Part shown: positions 49,975 to 59,951 of the stretch, piece by piece
Layout of the letters: every line of letters begins with the position of its first letter
How positions within the stretch are numbered: position 1 is the first letter of the stretch
Source: G963667075 sp963667075
GTDB taxonomy: Bacteria > Pseudomonadota > Alphaproteobacteria > Micavibrionales > Micavibrionaceae
Assembly (NCBI GenBank): GCA_963667075.1
Contig: OY762938.1
Span: 2,046,001-2,110,000, forward strand
Reading direction: 5' to 3'
DNA: 64,000 nt
Position numbers and translations under genes: made by a program
Notes under the pieces: model-generated
Database searches by the model: none
Told to the model about the DNA's origin: nothing
Seen by the model: the letters and a program-made list of their open reading frames with translations, nothing else

Positions 49975-50968
49975 TTTCGTACGCTTTTAGGATCTTTCCA
50001 ACAAGGTTGTGCCTCACGACATCGGATGTCTGGAAGGTTGTAAAGGAGACATCCTTTAGTGGTGCCAGAATTCTCATGGCTTCGATCAGGCCTGATGTTT
50101 GGCCGGGCAAAAGGTCTGTCTGGTCGGGATCTCCTGTGACGACCATACGGCTGTTTTCTCCCATGCGGCTTAAGAACATTTTCATTTGCGCAGAGGTGGT
50201 ATTCTGCGCTTCGTCTAGTATGGCAATGGCGTTGTTCAACGTCCTGCCGCGCATGAAGGCCAGTGGCGCAATTTCGATCTCCCCTAATTCAATCAGTTTT
50301 TCCATGCGTTCAACGCTCATAAAATCGTACAGGGCATCGTAAACGGGGCGTAAATATGGATCGACTTTATCTTTCATGTCGCCCGGTAGAAAGCCAAGTT
50401 TCTCTCCTGCTTCTACGGCTGGCCGGCAAAAGATCATGCGTTCTACTTTTTTATTTTCAAACAGCTCTACGGCCATGGCGACGGCAAGATAGGTCTTACC
50501 CGTGCCGCCTGGGCCGATACCAAAGGCCAGGTCATATTCATGTAAGGCCTCAACGTAGGCAGCCTGATTGGGAGAGCGGGGGCGAATGGTTTTCTTTCGC
50601 GTTCTGATTTCGCGGCTGCCATCCAGCATTGTTCTGGTATTACGGTTTTTTTTGTCTCTGTCGCTTGTCATTAAGGGCGTGTTTTCTTCAGAGCGGGCAA
50701 AGCGCAGGGCCGCATCAATATCCTGAAAATCCAGTTCTTCATTTTGCTGCAGCTTTTCCCAAAGGACGCTCAGCACGTTATGTGCAAGATCAACATCCAG
50801 GGCTTTTCCAGCCAGAGAGAGTGTATTACCACGGTCCAGAATCTGGACATTCATGTTTTTTTCTATGTATTTCAGGTGGGTGTTATGTTCACCATACAAG
50901 AGCGGAACAAGGCGATTATCGTCAAAGCTTAACGAAAGCTCCTTGTTTTGTTGATGTGTTTTGGTCAA
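49964..50968 (-). CDS. phoH: PhoH-like ATPase
   Basis: 334 aa. Walker A GPGGTGKTYLAVAMAVE (about 152-168), CRPAVEAGEKLGFLPGD, Walker B AIAILDEAQNTTSAQMKMFLSRMG and MVVTGDPDQTDL. An N-terminal KH-like region (NVQILDRGNTLSLAGKALDV) precedes it. Likely helps RNA handling with YbeY. It starts with TTG 50968, as no ATG is in place; AAGGA lies about 10 bp upstream. Between miaB and ybeY, on one transcript. Confidence 0.94.
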   Translation of the reverse strand: MTKTHQQNKELSLSFDDNRLVPLLYGEHNTHLKYIEKNMNVQILDRGNTLSLAGKALDVDLAHNVLSVLWEKLQQNEELDFQDIDAALRFARSEENTPLMTSDRDKKNRNTRTMLDGSREIRTRKKTIRPRSPNQAAYVEALHEYDLAFGIGPGGTGKTYLAVAMAVELFENKKVERMIFCRPAVEAGEKLGFLPGDMKDKVDPYLRPVYDALYDFMSVERMEKLIELGEIEIAPLAFMRGRTLNNAIAILDEAQNTTSAQMKMFLSRMGENSRMVVTGDPDQTDLLPGQTSGLIEAMRILAPLKDVSFTTFQTSDVVRHNLVGKILKAYENAN

Positions 50969-51064
50969 GTTAACAGTGTCCTTGTATAAAAAATCTTCAC
51001 AGAGAAAAGTATATCAGACCACAGCGTCATGAAAAGCATGTTTAGGAAAGCTTAAACTCTTTTT

Positions 51065-52393
51065 TTAAATAATGCCCTGTAATGAATTTAGATGGGCGTC
51101 GTTTATCATAACATATATGATTTTTCCATAGTTTTCTTCATCCGTTTGTATGTGCATAGCTTGATTGTAAGGCGTGCGTCCATGTAACTGTCCCGCAATT
51201 CTTCCCTTGCGATCCAGAAGGACGGGAAGTGTCTTGCCGATCATTGTTTTGTTGAAGCGTTCCTGCTGTGCTCTTAATACGGCCTGAAGGGTTTGAAGGC
51301 GTTCGTTTTTAATGGATTCAGGGACGCTGTTCTCCATGCTGGCCGCTGGTGTGCCGGGGCGGGGACTGAATTTGAAGGAATAGGCACTGGCGTATTGTAC
51401 TTCCTTAATAACCTCTATTGTGTCTTCAAAATCCTGATCTGTTTCGCCGGGGAACCCTACGATAAAGTCGCCGGATACCGCAATATCAGGGCGTGCTGTC
51501 CGTAGTTTTTCAATTGTTTGCAGATATTCTTGCGCTGTATGTTTGCGGTTCATCGCTTTTAAGATGCTGTCTGATCCGCTTTGAACGGGCAGATGGATGT
51601 AAGGCATTAGTTTATCTATGTCGCGGTGAGCGTTAATCAGATCATCGTTCACATCGCTCGGATATGAGGTCGTGTAGCGAATACGCTTTAGATCTTCCAT
51701 TTTTGCCAGCGCTTCAAACAGCTGTGCCAATGTCCAGTGTTTTCCATCCGGGCCTTGCCCGTGATAGGCATTCACGTTTTGGCCAAGAAGGGTGATTTCC
51801 TGGGCACCGCTATCAATCAGGGTTTTTGCTTCATCCATGATTTCAACAACGGTTCTGGAATATTCTCCGCCGCGTGTGTATGGTACAACGCAGTAGCTGC
51901 AAAACCTGTCACAGCCTTCCTGGATGGCTAAAAAGGCAGAAACGCCCTGTCCCTGATGCTCTTCGGGCAGGAAGTCAAACTTGCTTATGGTAGGAAAGTC
52001 GGTGTTGATGATTCTCTTTTTTGTATGGGCTGCAACGATTTCAGGTAGTTTATAATAACTTTGGGAGCCGAGAACGATATCAACATAAGGGGCGCGGTCT
52101 GTGATGATTTTACCTTTGGCTTGCGCAACACAGCCTGTGAGCACCATCAGGCATTTATCACCTTTGTCTTCTTTCCTGTCCTTATGTTCGCGCAAGCGTC
52201 CGAGTTCGGAGAACACTTTATCTGTCGCCTTTTCCCGGATGTGGCAGGTGTTCAAGACGATCATATCGGCATCATCCGGTGCGTCCACCTGTTCGTATCC
52301 AAGAGGAACCATAAGATCGGCCATACGGTGGGAGTCATAAACATTCATCTGACACCCCCACGTTTTAATATAAAGTTTTTTCTTTTCCTGCAT
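51065..52393 (-). CDS. miaB: tRNA-2-methylthio-N6-dimethylallyladenosine synthase MiaB
   Basis: Radical-SAM methylthiotransferase for tRNA A37. 442 aa. N-terminal Fe-S Cys: TWGCQMN, LNTCHIREKA and LTGCVAQAKG; radical-SAM CxxxCxxC as EGCDRFCSYC in IQEGCDRFCSYCVVPYTRG; C-terminal TRAM domain (LLDRKGRIAGQLHGRTPYNQ). First gene of miaB-phoH-ybeY-corC-lnt. ATG 52393 is divergent from the dehydrogenase, 63 bp apart. Confidence 0.96.
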   Translation of the reverse strand: MQEKKKLYIKTWGCQMNVYDSHRMADLMVPLGYEQVDAPDDADMIVLNTCHIREKATDKVFSELGRLREHKDRKEDKGDKCLMVLTGCVAQAKGKIITDRAPYVDIVLGSQSYYKLPEIVAAHTKKRIINTDFPTISKFDFLPEEHQGQGVSAFLAIQEGCDRFCSYCVVPYTRGGEYSRTVVEIMDEAKTLIDSGAQEITLLGQNVNAYHGQGPDGKHWTLAQLFEALAKMEDLKRIRYTTSYPSDVNDDLINAHRDIDKLMPYIHLPVQSGSDSILKAMNRKHTAQEYLQTIEKLRTARPDIAVSGDFIVGFPGETDQDFEDTIEVIKEVQYASAYSFKFSPRPGTPAASMENSVPESIKNERLQTLQAVLRAQQERFNKTMIGKTLPVLLDRKGRIAGQLHGRTPYNQAMHIQTDEENYGKIIYVMINDAHLNSLQGII

Positions 52394-52456
52394 GGGGTGT
52401 TATATGAAGAAGATCAATTTATAAATCAAGTTTTTTGAAACGAATGGAGTAATCGT

Positions 52457-53398
52457 TTGAATAAAAAAATTCTGGCACTGGGCTGCATGTTGCCGCAGGA
52501 AATGGATGCTCTGGAAGAGCATTTTGATGTTATAAAGCTATGGAAAGAGCCCGATCCAGAGCAGGTTATTCAGGCGCATAAGAATGATATTATCTATATT
52601 TTATCGGCTTATAACGGCATGAAAGTGACCCGTCGCCTTATTGAATCCCTGCCTAATCTGGGATTGATTGCGCAATTTGGTGTCGGTTTTGAGAATATTG
52701 ATATTGAGGCGGCAAAAGAATATGACATTGCCGTTACAAATTCTCCGGGACCTTTGACAATGGGGGATACAGCCGATATTGCCATGCTGCTTATTCTGGC
52801 CTGTACGCGGCGTGCAATGGAAGCGGATATGTATGTACGTGTCGGAAAATGGCTGAACGGGCCTTTCCCGCTAGGCAACTCGTTGAACGGAAAGATCGCC
52901 GGTATTGTCGGTATGGGACGCATCGGGCAGGAAATAGCCAAGCGTTGTGATGTGTTCGGTATGACGGTAAAATATTATGGCCCTAATGAAAAAACGGCTC
53001 TGCCATACCAGTATTATGATGATTTGAATAAACTGGCAGAACAATCTGATTTTTTAATTTTGTCCTGTGCCGGTGGCATAAACACAAAAAATATGGTTGA
53101 TGGAAACGTGCTGAAATCACTTGGTCCAAAGGGCTATTTGGTTAATGTTTCAAGAGGTTCTGTTCTGCACGAAGAAGATTTTTTGATCGCTTTGAACAAT
53201 AAAGAGATTGCAGGCGGCGGCCTGGACGTGTATGAAAGTGAGCCTGATGTCCCCCCGGATTTGGTTTCCATGGATAATGTGGTCTTATTGCCGCATATAG
53301 GGGGTGGGACAGTTGAAGCCAGAGGCGAAATGGGACGCTTGGTCGTTGATAATATTCTGGCCCATTTTGAAGGGAAACCACTTTTAACACCGGTTTAG
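52457..53398 (+). CDS. D-2-hydroxyacid dehydrogenase (NAD(P)-dependent)
   Basis: 313 aa. Nucleotide-binding VGMGRIGQEIAKRC (about 151-164), catalytic Arg in VNVSRGSVLHEEDF, Glu in YESEPDVP, and catalytic His in LLPHIGGGTVEARGEM. The N-terminal substrate domain has FGVGFENIDIEAAKEY. Likely a glyoxylate/hydroxypyruvate or related reductase; the exact substrate is not determined. It starts with TTG at 52457, with GGAG 8 bp upstream. Likely monocistronic or leading into the secreted-protein gene 40 bp downstream. Confidence 0.88.
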   Translation: MNKKILALGCMLPQEMDALEEHFDVIKLWKEPDPEQVIQAHKNDIIYILSAYNGMKVTRRLIESLPNLGLIAQFGVGFENIDIEAAKEYDIAVTNSPGPLTMGDTADIAMLLILACTRRAMEADMYVRVGKWLNGPFPLGNSLNGKIAGIVGMGRIGQEIAKRCDVFGMTVKYYGPNEKTALPYQYYDDLNKLAEQSDFLILSCAGGINTKNMVDGNVLKSLGPKGYLVNVSRGSVLHEEDFLIALNNKEIAGGGLDVYESEPDVPPDLVSMDNVVLLPHIGGGTVEARGEMGRLVVDNILAHFEGKPLLTPV

Positions 53399-53438
53399 TT
53401 AAGTAGACTTCATAAGTAAAATTTAAGGATCTTGGTTT

Positions 53439-53930
53439 ATGCGTTTGGGCTTTTTTATTGTATCTCTGCTGTTTTTCCTGTCGCTGCAACCTGCTTTTGC
53501 AGCGTCCTGCTATACGAAAGAGGAAGCCGAGGCCGAACAAGGGATCCGTATCCATAGTGAGTTAATGGTCATTGGCCTTAACTGCCAACATATGACCGGG
53601 AAGCTCGGTATTCGTGGTGAGAACCTTTATCTTCAGTACAAAAGATTTACGCTGGCACATGAGAGTTTGTTTTCCTCTTATGAGAAAACATTAATTGATT
53701 ATTTCAAGCGTAACGGTTCTTCTAATCCTGAAAAATCCATGCATAAGCTCAGAACGGATTTTGCAAACCAGATTTCATCAGATGCGGCGGATATGCGCCC
53801 TGATGTGTTTTGTTCCCATTACGCGCCGCGTATTCCTAAGGCGGCCCGTATGAACAGAAAAGATGTGAGGCGGTGGGCCTCAACGTTTTATGACACGCAT
53901 CCTGTAACAAGGCCGATGTGTAAAGAATAA
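53439..53930 (+). CDS. Uncharacterised secreted protein
   Basis: 163 aa with a Sec signal peptide (MRLGFFIVSLLFFLSLQPAFA, cleavage after AFA near 21). Four mature Cys (SCYTKEE, GLNCQHM, VFCSHYA, PMCKE) suggest two disulphides. C-terminal half with RMNRKDVRRWASTFYDTHPV. No family recognised. It lies between the dehydrogenase and the large coiled-coil gene (69-bp gap). ATG 53439 has AAGGA 9 bp upstream. Confidence 0.75.
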   Translation: MRLGFFIVSLLFFLSLQPAFAASCYTKEEAEAEQGIRIHSELMVIGLNCQHMTGKLGIRGENLYLQYKRFTLAHESLFSSYEKTLIDYFKRNGSSNPEKSMHKLRTDFANQISSDAADMRPDVFCSHYAPRIPKAARMNRKDVRRWASTFYDTHPVTRPMCKE

Positions 53931-53999
53931 AACGAAATACCCGTTTTTTACGATTATATAATTTTTGGCATTTTTGCACTTGCAGTAAGGGAGAAAGCT

Positions 54000-56900
54000 G
54001 TGTCTAAATACGAACATTCAGACATACTGGCAAAAAAACTGGAACCGCTACGGGAGAAACTTGGCATGAAAGAGTCATTGGCCTTGGAAAAGGATAATGC
54101 TGACACGACATCAGATAAGAAATCTCATAAGACTTCATTGGGCTCAAAAGCCTCTCTGGGCGTAAGTGTTGCCAATGAAGGGGGAAAAAAAGAAGGATTG
54201 GTTGCAAAAAACTTGCGTATATCCGTGTCTTCTCCCCGGCTCTCTGAGAGCGCATCTGGAAAAGATGCCACAAAGGAGAAAAGACTTATTTCCAATCCAC
54301 CGCTCTCAGCCGAAAGACTGGAAGCAATGGAAGAGGATGAACCTGTTCTTGTTCTTGGTGGGACGCATGAACAGACGGCCGTTTCGCTGCCAGTCTGGTT
54401 GGAAGGGGCTAAAGTGCTTGGGATTTTCCTGAGTGCTGTCTGGCTGTTTTTATGCGCTTATTTTTCTTATGTTTCATTGCCTGCCGGATGGTCTCTGGCG
54501 GATTTTCAGCCTCACGCTGCTGGCGGTATGCTGGCCGGTATTTTAGCACCGGTTGCGTTGTACTGGCTTGTGATTTCTCATTTTCAAAGAGGGACTGAGG
54601 CGGCGTCTTATGCTCAGGCATTTCGTGATGAGCTGAGCTCTGTTTTCTTTCCATCGGAAGGCCGTTCAGAGCATATTAATGATGAAATTCAGACACTATG
54701 CCGTCAGGCGACGGAAGTAACCGCCTCTTCTAAGGCTGTGTTAAAAGCCATTCAAAGGGCGCGTCAGGGATTGCGTGCGGAAATTCGTGACTTTACAGGC
54801 GTTTCCAAAAAGACAGAGTTTCATATTGACCGTCTGGCAGAAACGCTTCATGAGCGGGCCGATAAACTCCGCGGTCTGACGGTTGAAATTGAAGAGCGTA
54901 CAGCCAATATCGGGGCTAAAACGCAAGAGGGAGCTGATGCTTGGGATAAGGCTACGGTGACGGTGCTTGAACGGGCTGGCGAAATTGAAACGGCACTGGA
55001 AGGTGGCGCGAAAAAAATTATTCTTGCCGCCGATGATGCAAAAGAAAAAGCGGCTGAAATCGAAAAATCCATGGAAGAAGGATATGAATCCTTACGCAGC
55101 AGTGTGGAATCTGTGTCAAATCGCCTGAAAGATCTTAGTGGTGATTTTGATGTCCATACTGAAACGCTGACAAAGGCGGCGGACCATGTCAGTGAAGAAA
55201 CAAATCGTTTGGGCGATGTGCTGGAAACGCAAATCAAGAATTTTGAGGACATGACACAGCACACGCTCGAAGCTATGTCCCATTCCAGTCAGGTTATACA
55301 GGATCATACGGATGCGCTTGAGCGCGGCGGTGATGTTATTATTGATCAGGCGGAAAAAGTATCCAGCGTTATCGTCAAGGCGGTCGACCATTTGCAAGAG
55401 GCCTCTGACACAACCCTGGACAGAGCGGAAAATGTGGAAGAACGTTTCTCCAAACAGCTTTCTTCACTGGTTGATGCCGTGTCCGGGCTTGAAAAACATG
55501 CCGATATTATCGAACAGGCCGGCGTTAATGCGTCAGATCGTCTGGGCGAGGCGATTGGGACGGCTATTAAAGGCTCCGAGAGCATTAATTCGGCTGTCCG
55601 CCGTGCTGTTGAAGCTATGGATCAGGCTTTTGGTGGTGCGAAAGATCAGGCTGATGCGCTGATCGAACAAACCAAAAAGCACGTGCTTGATATCTCTGAA
55701 GCGGGAGGTGAACAAACGAAACAGGTTGAGCTTTTACTTGAAAAACTGGAACAAAGCCGTGCCAATATAGATGAGTCCAGCCGCGCGTCTGAAGAACAGA
55801 TTAATGCGCTTACAGAGAAAATTGAAGAACAGGAACGGAAACTGAATCTCTCTGCTTTGAGCATTGCTGAAGGGGTTAAGGAGGTGAAAGCTTCTTTGGA
55901 AGAGCCGCTGAAAGGGGTTGAAAAAGCTGTGGCTGAGGCCGATATGCGTCATAAGCAAATTGATGAGATCCTGTCTCAGCGAACGGAAGATTTGAAAGAC
56001 TCCAGCCGCCGTGCCAAGGAGAGTGCTGAGCAGATCAGGTCTATATTGCGTAGTCAGGCGCAGGAGATTTCTTCATTGTCCGGTCAGATTTCAGGTCATG
56101 CCCGTGCGATCAACGAAGATATGAAAAACCAAAAAGATATTCTGGCAGAGCAGGTTACAAATGTTTATCAACAGATTGATGCGGTAAACACGAAGCTGGA
56201 TGAACAGGCCTGTCACCTTGGGGAAATTACCCAGGCGACACGGGATGAACTCAACGATCTGCAAAAAGAAATTCAGGCACGGAGTATTGATATTTCTACG
56301 TCTACGCAGCAATCTGTCTCGGATTTGACCCTGCTGGATCAATCGTTGAGTGCGCATCTTGATAAGATTGAAGTGCGTTCACAATCGGCACAGGAAGCGC
56401 TGGAATGTTCTGCGTCTGCGCTTGTGAATGCGGCGAAAGATATTGAGCCTGTTTATGTCAAGGCAATAGAGCGGGCGAGTGAGGCTGAAAAAGCGTTTGC
56501 GCTCCTTAAGGAAGGGTTTGATGATAGTGCTGAGAGCAATCTCGACAGGCTGGAGCGTATTGGCATTGTCTTTGATGAACGTCTTGACGCGCTGCGTTCA
56601 GGCTCTGGTGAAGCCTCTCAAATCCTGAAAACGTCAAGCGATCACTTACGTGAACGTGTGGATGATATCGAGGAAGCCGCGCGTTCAGCTTGTGCTAAAC
56701 TTAAGGAAATTGAGAATAATCTCGATGATCAGGTGGCTGACGTTCACTTGATTACAGATCAGGCAACCTTGAAAGTGCAGGCGATCCGAAACACAATTAA
56801 CGAACAGTTCCATAATCTGTCTGAATCTGTTGGACAGTCTGTGGCTCAGTTGGAAGATGCCAGCCAGCGATTTGAGGAATCCTCACAGATCGTTGCAAGA

Positions 56901-57887
56901 AATACGGATGAAACAATCAGCCATATTGAGGAAACGGTTCTGTTCGCTGAAGGAAAAACGGTGGCCCTTAACAAGGCGGCACGTGATACGGCGGAAGAAA
57001 CAAAGCTGATGGTACAAAGCCTGCAGGAAGAAGCTGATAACATGGTCGAGACGGCGAAGGTGTCTCTGAATGAGATTAAACGTACGGGAGATAGTTTTGC
57101 TGTTCGGGCCAGAGAGGTTGAAGAATATATCAAGGCCGCACTTATTACGTCCAAGAAATATAATGATGAAATGCGTTCTCAGGCGGACAATATCTCTTCT
57201 TCGTCAGTGGCATCGGCTGAAAAAATTGAGCGTTCCATCACAACCTTGCTAGCACGTGGTAAAGAGGCAGAAAGTCTTGCTGAATCAGTCAGTGTGAAAA
57301 TTGCTGAGTCGACATCCAAACTTGATAAAGAGTCTGACAGATTGATTCTTGTGTCACGCAAAGCGGCCGATTCCGTGGATGAAACAGCGTCTTCCTTTGG
57401 CCGTCATTCAAATGCCCTCTTTAAGGCGTCGCGTGATGCGGCCGAAAAAGCGGAAAGTATTCGTTCTGCGCAGTGGCGTACGCACAGGGAAGCCTTTATG
57501 TCTTCTGCCAAATTTATTATTGAGAGTCTGCACTCCTTGTCGGTTGACTTTACACGTGTGCTGGATGGTGAGGTTGATGAAAAGACCTGGAAAGCGTTCC
57601 AGAAAGGTGATGTGGCGGCCTTTACACGGAAACTTGCCGCACTTGGTGATGATTTGCCACTTGATAGGATCCGTGACAAAATTGCAAGAGACTCTGCGTT
57701 TAGAGGCTATGTACAACGGTTTATCAGACAATTCGAGGAGCTGTTTGATCAGGCTCTGGACAATGACTACGGTGATATGCTGGCCTCGACCTTTATCTCC
57801 AGTGATATGGGTAAGCTCTATGAGATTTTGTGTAGTGCCTCTGGAAAAACACCAAGAACAGGGAAAGAATCTAAAAGAGCTGTATAA
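54000..57887 (+). CDS. Large membrane-anchored coiled-coil protein, TipN-like
   Basis: 1295 aa. Residues 1-125 are soluble and charged; two transmembrane segments at about 135-160 (VLGIFLSAVWLFLCAYFSY) and 175-195 (GMLAGILAPVALYWLVI) follow; residues about 210-1180 are a very long acidic coiled coil rich in Ala/Glu/Asp, with phrases such as ERAGEIETALEGG, and similar heptads recur. A folded C-terminal domain (about 1180-1280: FIIESLHSLSVDFTRVLDG, DSAFRGYVQRFIRQFEELF, LASTFISSDMGKLYEIL) resembles the C-terminal region of alphaproteobacterial polar factors such as TipN. GTG start at 54000, SD AAGGGAG. Confidence 0.75.
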   Translation: MSKYEHSDILAKKLEPLREKLGMKESLALEKDNADTTSDKKSHKTSLGSKASLGVSVANEGGKKEGLVAKNLRISVSSPRLSESASGKDATKEKRLISNPPLSAERLEAMEEDEPVLVLGGTHEQTAVSLPVWLEGAKVLGIFLSAVWLFLCAYFSYVSLPAGWSLADFQPHAAGGMLAGILAPVALYWLVISHFQRGTEAASYAQAFRDELSSVFFPSEGRSEHINDEIQTLCRQATEVTASSKAVLKAIQRARQGLRAEIRDFTGVSKKTEFHIDRLAETLHERADKLRGLTVEIEERTANIGAKTQEGADAWDKATVTVLERAGEIETALEGGAKKIILAADDAKEKAAEIEKSMEEGYESLRSSVESVSNRLKDLSGDFDVHTETLTKAADHVSEETNRLGDVLETQIKNFEDMTQHTLEAMSHSSQVIQDHTDALERGGDVIIDQAEKVSSVIVKAVDHLQEASDTTLDRAENVEERFSKQLSSLVDAVSGLEKHADIIEQAGVNASDRLGEAIGTAIKGSESINSAVRRAVEAMDQAFGGAKDQADALIEQTKKHVLDISEAGGEQTKQVELLLEKLEQSRANIDESSRASEEQINALTEKIEEQERKLNLSALSIAEGVKEVKASLEEPLKGVEKAVAEADMRHKQIDEILSQRTEDLKDSSRRAKESAEQIRSILRSQAQEISSLSGQISGHARAINEDMKNQKDILAEQVTNVYQQIDAVNTKLDEQACHLGEITQATRDELNDLQKEIQARSIDISTSTQQSVSDLTLLDQSLSAHLDKIEVRSQSAQEALECSASALVNAAKDIEPVYVKAIERASEAEKAFALLKEGFDDSAESNLDRLERIGIVFDERLDALRSGSGEASQILKTSSDHLRERVDDIEEAARSACAKLKEIENNLDDQVADVHLITDQATLKVQAIRNTINEQFHNLSESVGQSVAQLEDASQRFEESSQIVARNTDETISHIEETVLFAEGKTVALNKAARDTAEETKLMVQSLQEEADNMVETAKVSLNEIKRTGDSFAVRAREVEEYIKAALITSKKYNDEMRSQADNISSSSVASAEKIERSITTLLARGKEAESLAESVSVKIAESTSKLDKESDRLILVSRKAADSVDETASSFGRHSNALFKASRDAAEKAESIRSAQWRTHREAFMSSAKFIIESLHSLSVDFTRVLDGEVDEKTWKAFQKGDVAAFTRKLAALGDDLPLDRIRDKIARDSAFRGYVQRFIRQFEELFDQALDNDYGDMLASTFISSDMGKLYEILCSASGKTPRTGKESKRAV

Positions 57888-58003
57888 ACCTGTTGATTAG
57901 AACGGCACTTCCGGCAATAATGCCGTGATTGAAGACTAAAGAGAGTGTGCAACTCGTGTTGTATGCGGGTTGGTCGTGTTATTACTGTATCAGGGTTTTT
58001 CTT

Positions 58004-58930
58004 ATGGCAAAAACAAAGTTCTGTCAGGGGCTTTCCGATATTTCAGATAGCTACATGGGGTTTCTGATTGACCAGTGGGGGGTGCTCCATGACGGTCACA
58101 AGGCCTATGAGGGGGTTATCGAGTCTTTGAAAGAGCTTCAGGGACGTAAAAAGACCGTTATTATTTTATCCAATTCTTCTCTGCGTGCTGATGAGACCAA
58201 AAAAGTGCTCAAAAAGATGGGGATTGGTCCCAGTCTTTATACGCATATCGTCACATCGGGAGAGCTCGCATGGCAGGGCCTGAAGCAGCAAGAGGATGGC
58301 GTTTTTGAAAGAATAGGCAGCAAATGCTTTATGTTTGGCCGCAAGGCGCATGAATGTTTCTTCGATGGTTTAGACATTGAGTGTGTCGATGATATTTCGC
58401 TAGCCGATTTTATCATGATTGCCGGGGCGGATGAGCGTTATCCAACACCGCAGGACTATGAACCGATTTTAAGGGAAGCCACAAGAAAAAGGCTAAAAGC
58501 TTTATGCGCGAATCCGGATAGTAAATCTTTGATTGGCACCAATTATCTTATGGGCCCCGGTCTGATGGCGAGACGGTATCAGGATTTCGGCGGCGTGGTG
58601 GCTTATATTGGCAAGCCACATAAACCAATCTTTCAGCATTGTATCAAGTTACTTCAGGCGAGAGATTTGTATCCTGGCGACAGTGTTGTTATTGGCGACA
58701 CGATGGCCCATGATATTATGGGCGGTCATTTGGCCGGAATGGATACGTGTTTAATCAGAAACGGTATTCATGCTGGTGCATTCAAAAATGCTCATAATCC
58801 GGCAGAAACGGATAAGGCTCTGAACATTCTGATGGCGCAGTATAACAATACAAGACCAACCTTCCTCTTGCGTTCCCTCAAATGGGGCAAAGCTCTGCCG
58901 GACAGAAAACACAAAAAGCGGAAATTGTAG
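58004..58930 (+). CDS. HAD-superfamily IIA hydrolase (TIGR01459-like)
   Basis: 308 aa from ATG 58004; the frame opens at TTG 57929 without support. Motif I is DQWGVLHDG (DxxGVLxDG; the first Asp is the nucleophile) near residue 25, motif II in VIILSNSS near 59-66, a Lys in IGKPHKPIFQH, and motif III/IV in VVIGDTMAHDIMGGHLAGMDT. The type is common in alphaproteobacteria as a sugar or nucleotide phosphatase of unknown substrate. Downstream of the coiled-coil gene with a 116-bp gap that holds an ACGGCA..TGCCGT hairpin (57902-57925). Confidence 0.88.
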   Translation: MAKTKFCQGLSDISDSYMGFLIDQWGVLHDGHKAYEGVIESLKELQGRKKTVIILSNSSLRADETKKVLKKMGIGPSLYTHIVTSGELAWQGLKQQEDGVFERIGSKCFMFGRKAHECFFDGLDIECVDDISLADFIMIAGADERYPTPQDYEPILREATRKRLKALCANPDSKSLIGTNYLMGPGLMARRYQDFGGVVAYIGKPHKPIFQHCIKLLQARDLYPGDSVVIGDTMAHDIMGGHLAGMDTCLIRNGIHAGAFKNAHNPAETDKALNILMAQYNNTRPTFLLRSLKWGKALPDRKHKKRKL

Positions 58931-58985
58931 AACGCATTTTTTTACACCCTTCACGCAAAGAGACGAAGACGCACGTTGGTTCTTC

Positions 58986-59039
58986 TATAGAATCCTTTTG
59001 CAAAAGGTACGATTATTGCTTTCCCCGTGGAAACGGGGA
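58986..59039. repeat. Dispersed repeat, copy near IS copy 2
   Basis: TATAGAATCCTTTTGCAAAAGG..CGATTATTGCTTTCCCCGTGGAAACGGGG (in parts), closely matching 31772-31833 and partly 27955-27995. Contains the CCTTTTGCAAAAGG palindrome and the CCCCGT/ACGGGG hairpin. Confidence 0.75.
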
Positions 59040-59104
59040 TCGTTAACGCATTGCTTTTATATCTTTAAATTTATAGTCGTTGCGATTTATAGTCATTTGA
59101 ATAA

Positions 59105-59587
59105 TTAACGATACATATTGATAATTTGATCGATGGATTTTTCATGGTTGTATTCTCTGATTTTCTTAAGAGCGCCGAAGTCGCCTTCGATGGGATTGAG
59201 ATCTGGTGAGTAAGGCGGCAAGAAAAGCAGGACTGCGCCTTTTTTCTCTATCAGCTCTCTGGTTTTGGCAGATTTGTGGAAGGTTGCATTATCCATGATG
59301 ACAACGCATGTCTCATCGAGGCGCGGGCAAAGCAGGTCTTCGAGCCATTGATTGAAGATGTCTGTATTGCACGTGCCTTCCCAGAGCTGCGTTGCGGCTA
59401 GTGCGCCGTCTGGCATACGGGCGGCTAGAAAGGATGTGCGCGGGCGTTTGTTTCCTGAACGCTCGCCGTAAACCTTTTGCCCTTTGGGTGCCCAACCATA
59501 CTGACGGCAAGCACAAAGCTCAAAGCCGCTTTCATCTACATAGATAATGTGCTTGCCGCCTGAGGCGTACTTGTACCAGCGTTTCAA
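59105..59587 (-). CDS. IS630-family transposase, catalytic part (ORF B), copy 2
   Basis: 160 aa, identical to copy 1 in translated sequence. DDE residues in YVDESGF, VIMDNATFHKS and LNPIEGDF. Continuous with ORF A after a frame change at the A8 run (59638-59645 on the plus strand as T8). Confidence 0.9.
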   Translation of the reverse strand: MKRWYKYASGGKHIIYVDESGFELCACRQYGWAPKGQKVYGERSGNKRPRTSFLAARMPDGALAATQLWEGTCNTDIFNQWLEDLLCPRLDETCVVIMDNATFHKSAKTRELIEKKGAVLLFLPPYSPDLNPIEGDFGALKKIREYNHEKSIDQIINMYR

Positions 59588-59606
59588 GAACTTGCGGCGA
59601 ACTTTT

Positions 59607-59951
59607 TCATAACGTCTCGCCTCTTTGTAACGCCACGTTTTTTTTACGCGTTATACCCATCCGCTTCAACGCTTTGGAAATGGTTGATGGATGAACCCCA
59701 AAATGATCCGCAAGCTCAATCAGCCGCGCATCATCCCGCGCCTTGATCTCTTGCCTTAAAGCTTCCTCACAGACAAGACGATTGCCCCGCGGACCCGGAC
59801 GACCCGCGCAGGTCTGGCCACGTTTCGTCTCTCGAAGCCAACGGTGAAGCGTTTGACGGTGAACGCCAAACAACGCCGATACTTCGCTGATCTTCTTGCC
59901 TGATGAAATAAGCTTAAGCGCTCGATCGCGCATGTCTGATGAATAACTCAT
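59607..59951 (-). CDS. IS630-family transposase, DNA-binding part (ORF A), copy 2
   Basis: 114 aa, identical to copy 1, two helix-turn-helix segments. Same A8 run and same in-frame stop after GETL. Identity in two separate loci argues against sequencing error in the frame change. Confidence 0.9.
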   Translation of the reverse strand: MSYSSDMRDRALKLISSGKKISEVSALFGVHRQTLHRWLRETKRGQTCAGRPGPRGNRLVCEEALRQEIKARDDARLIELADHFGVHPSTISKALKRMGITRKKNVALQRGETL

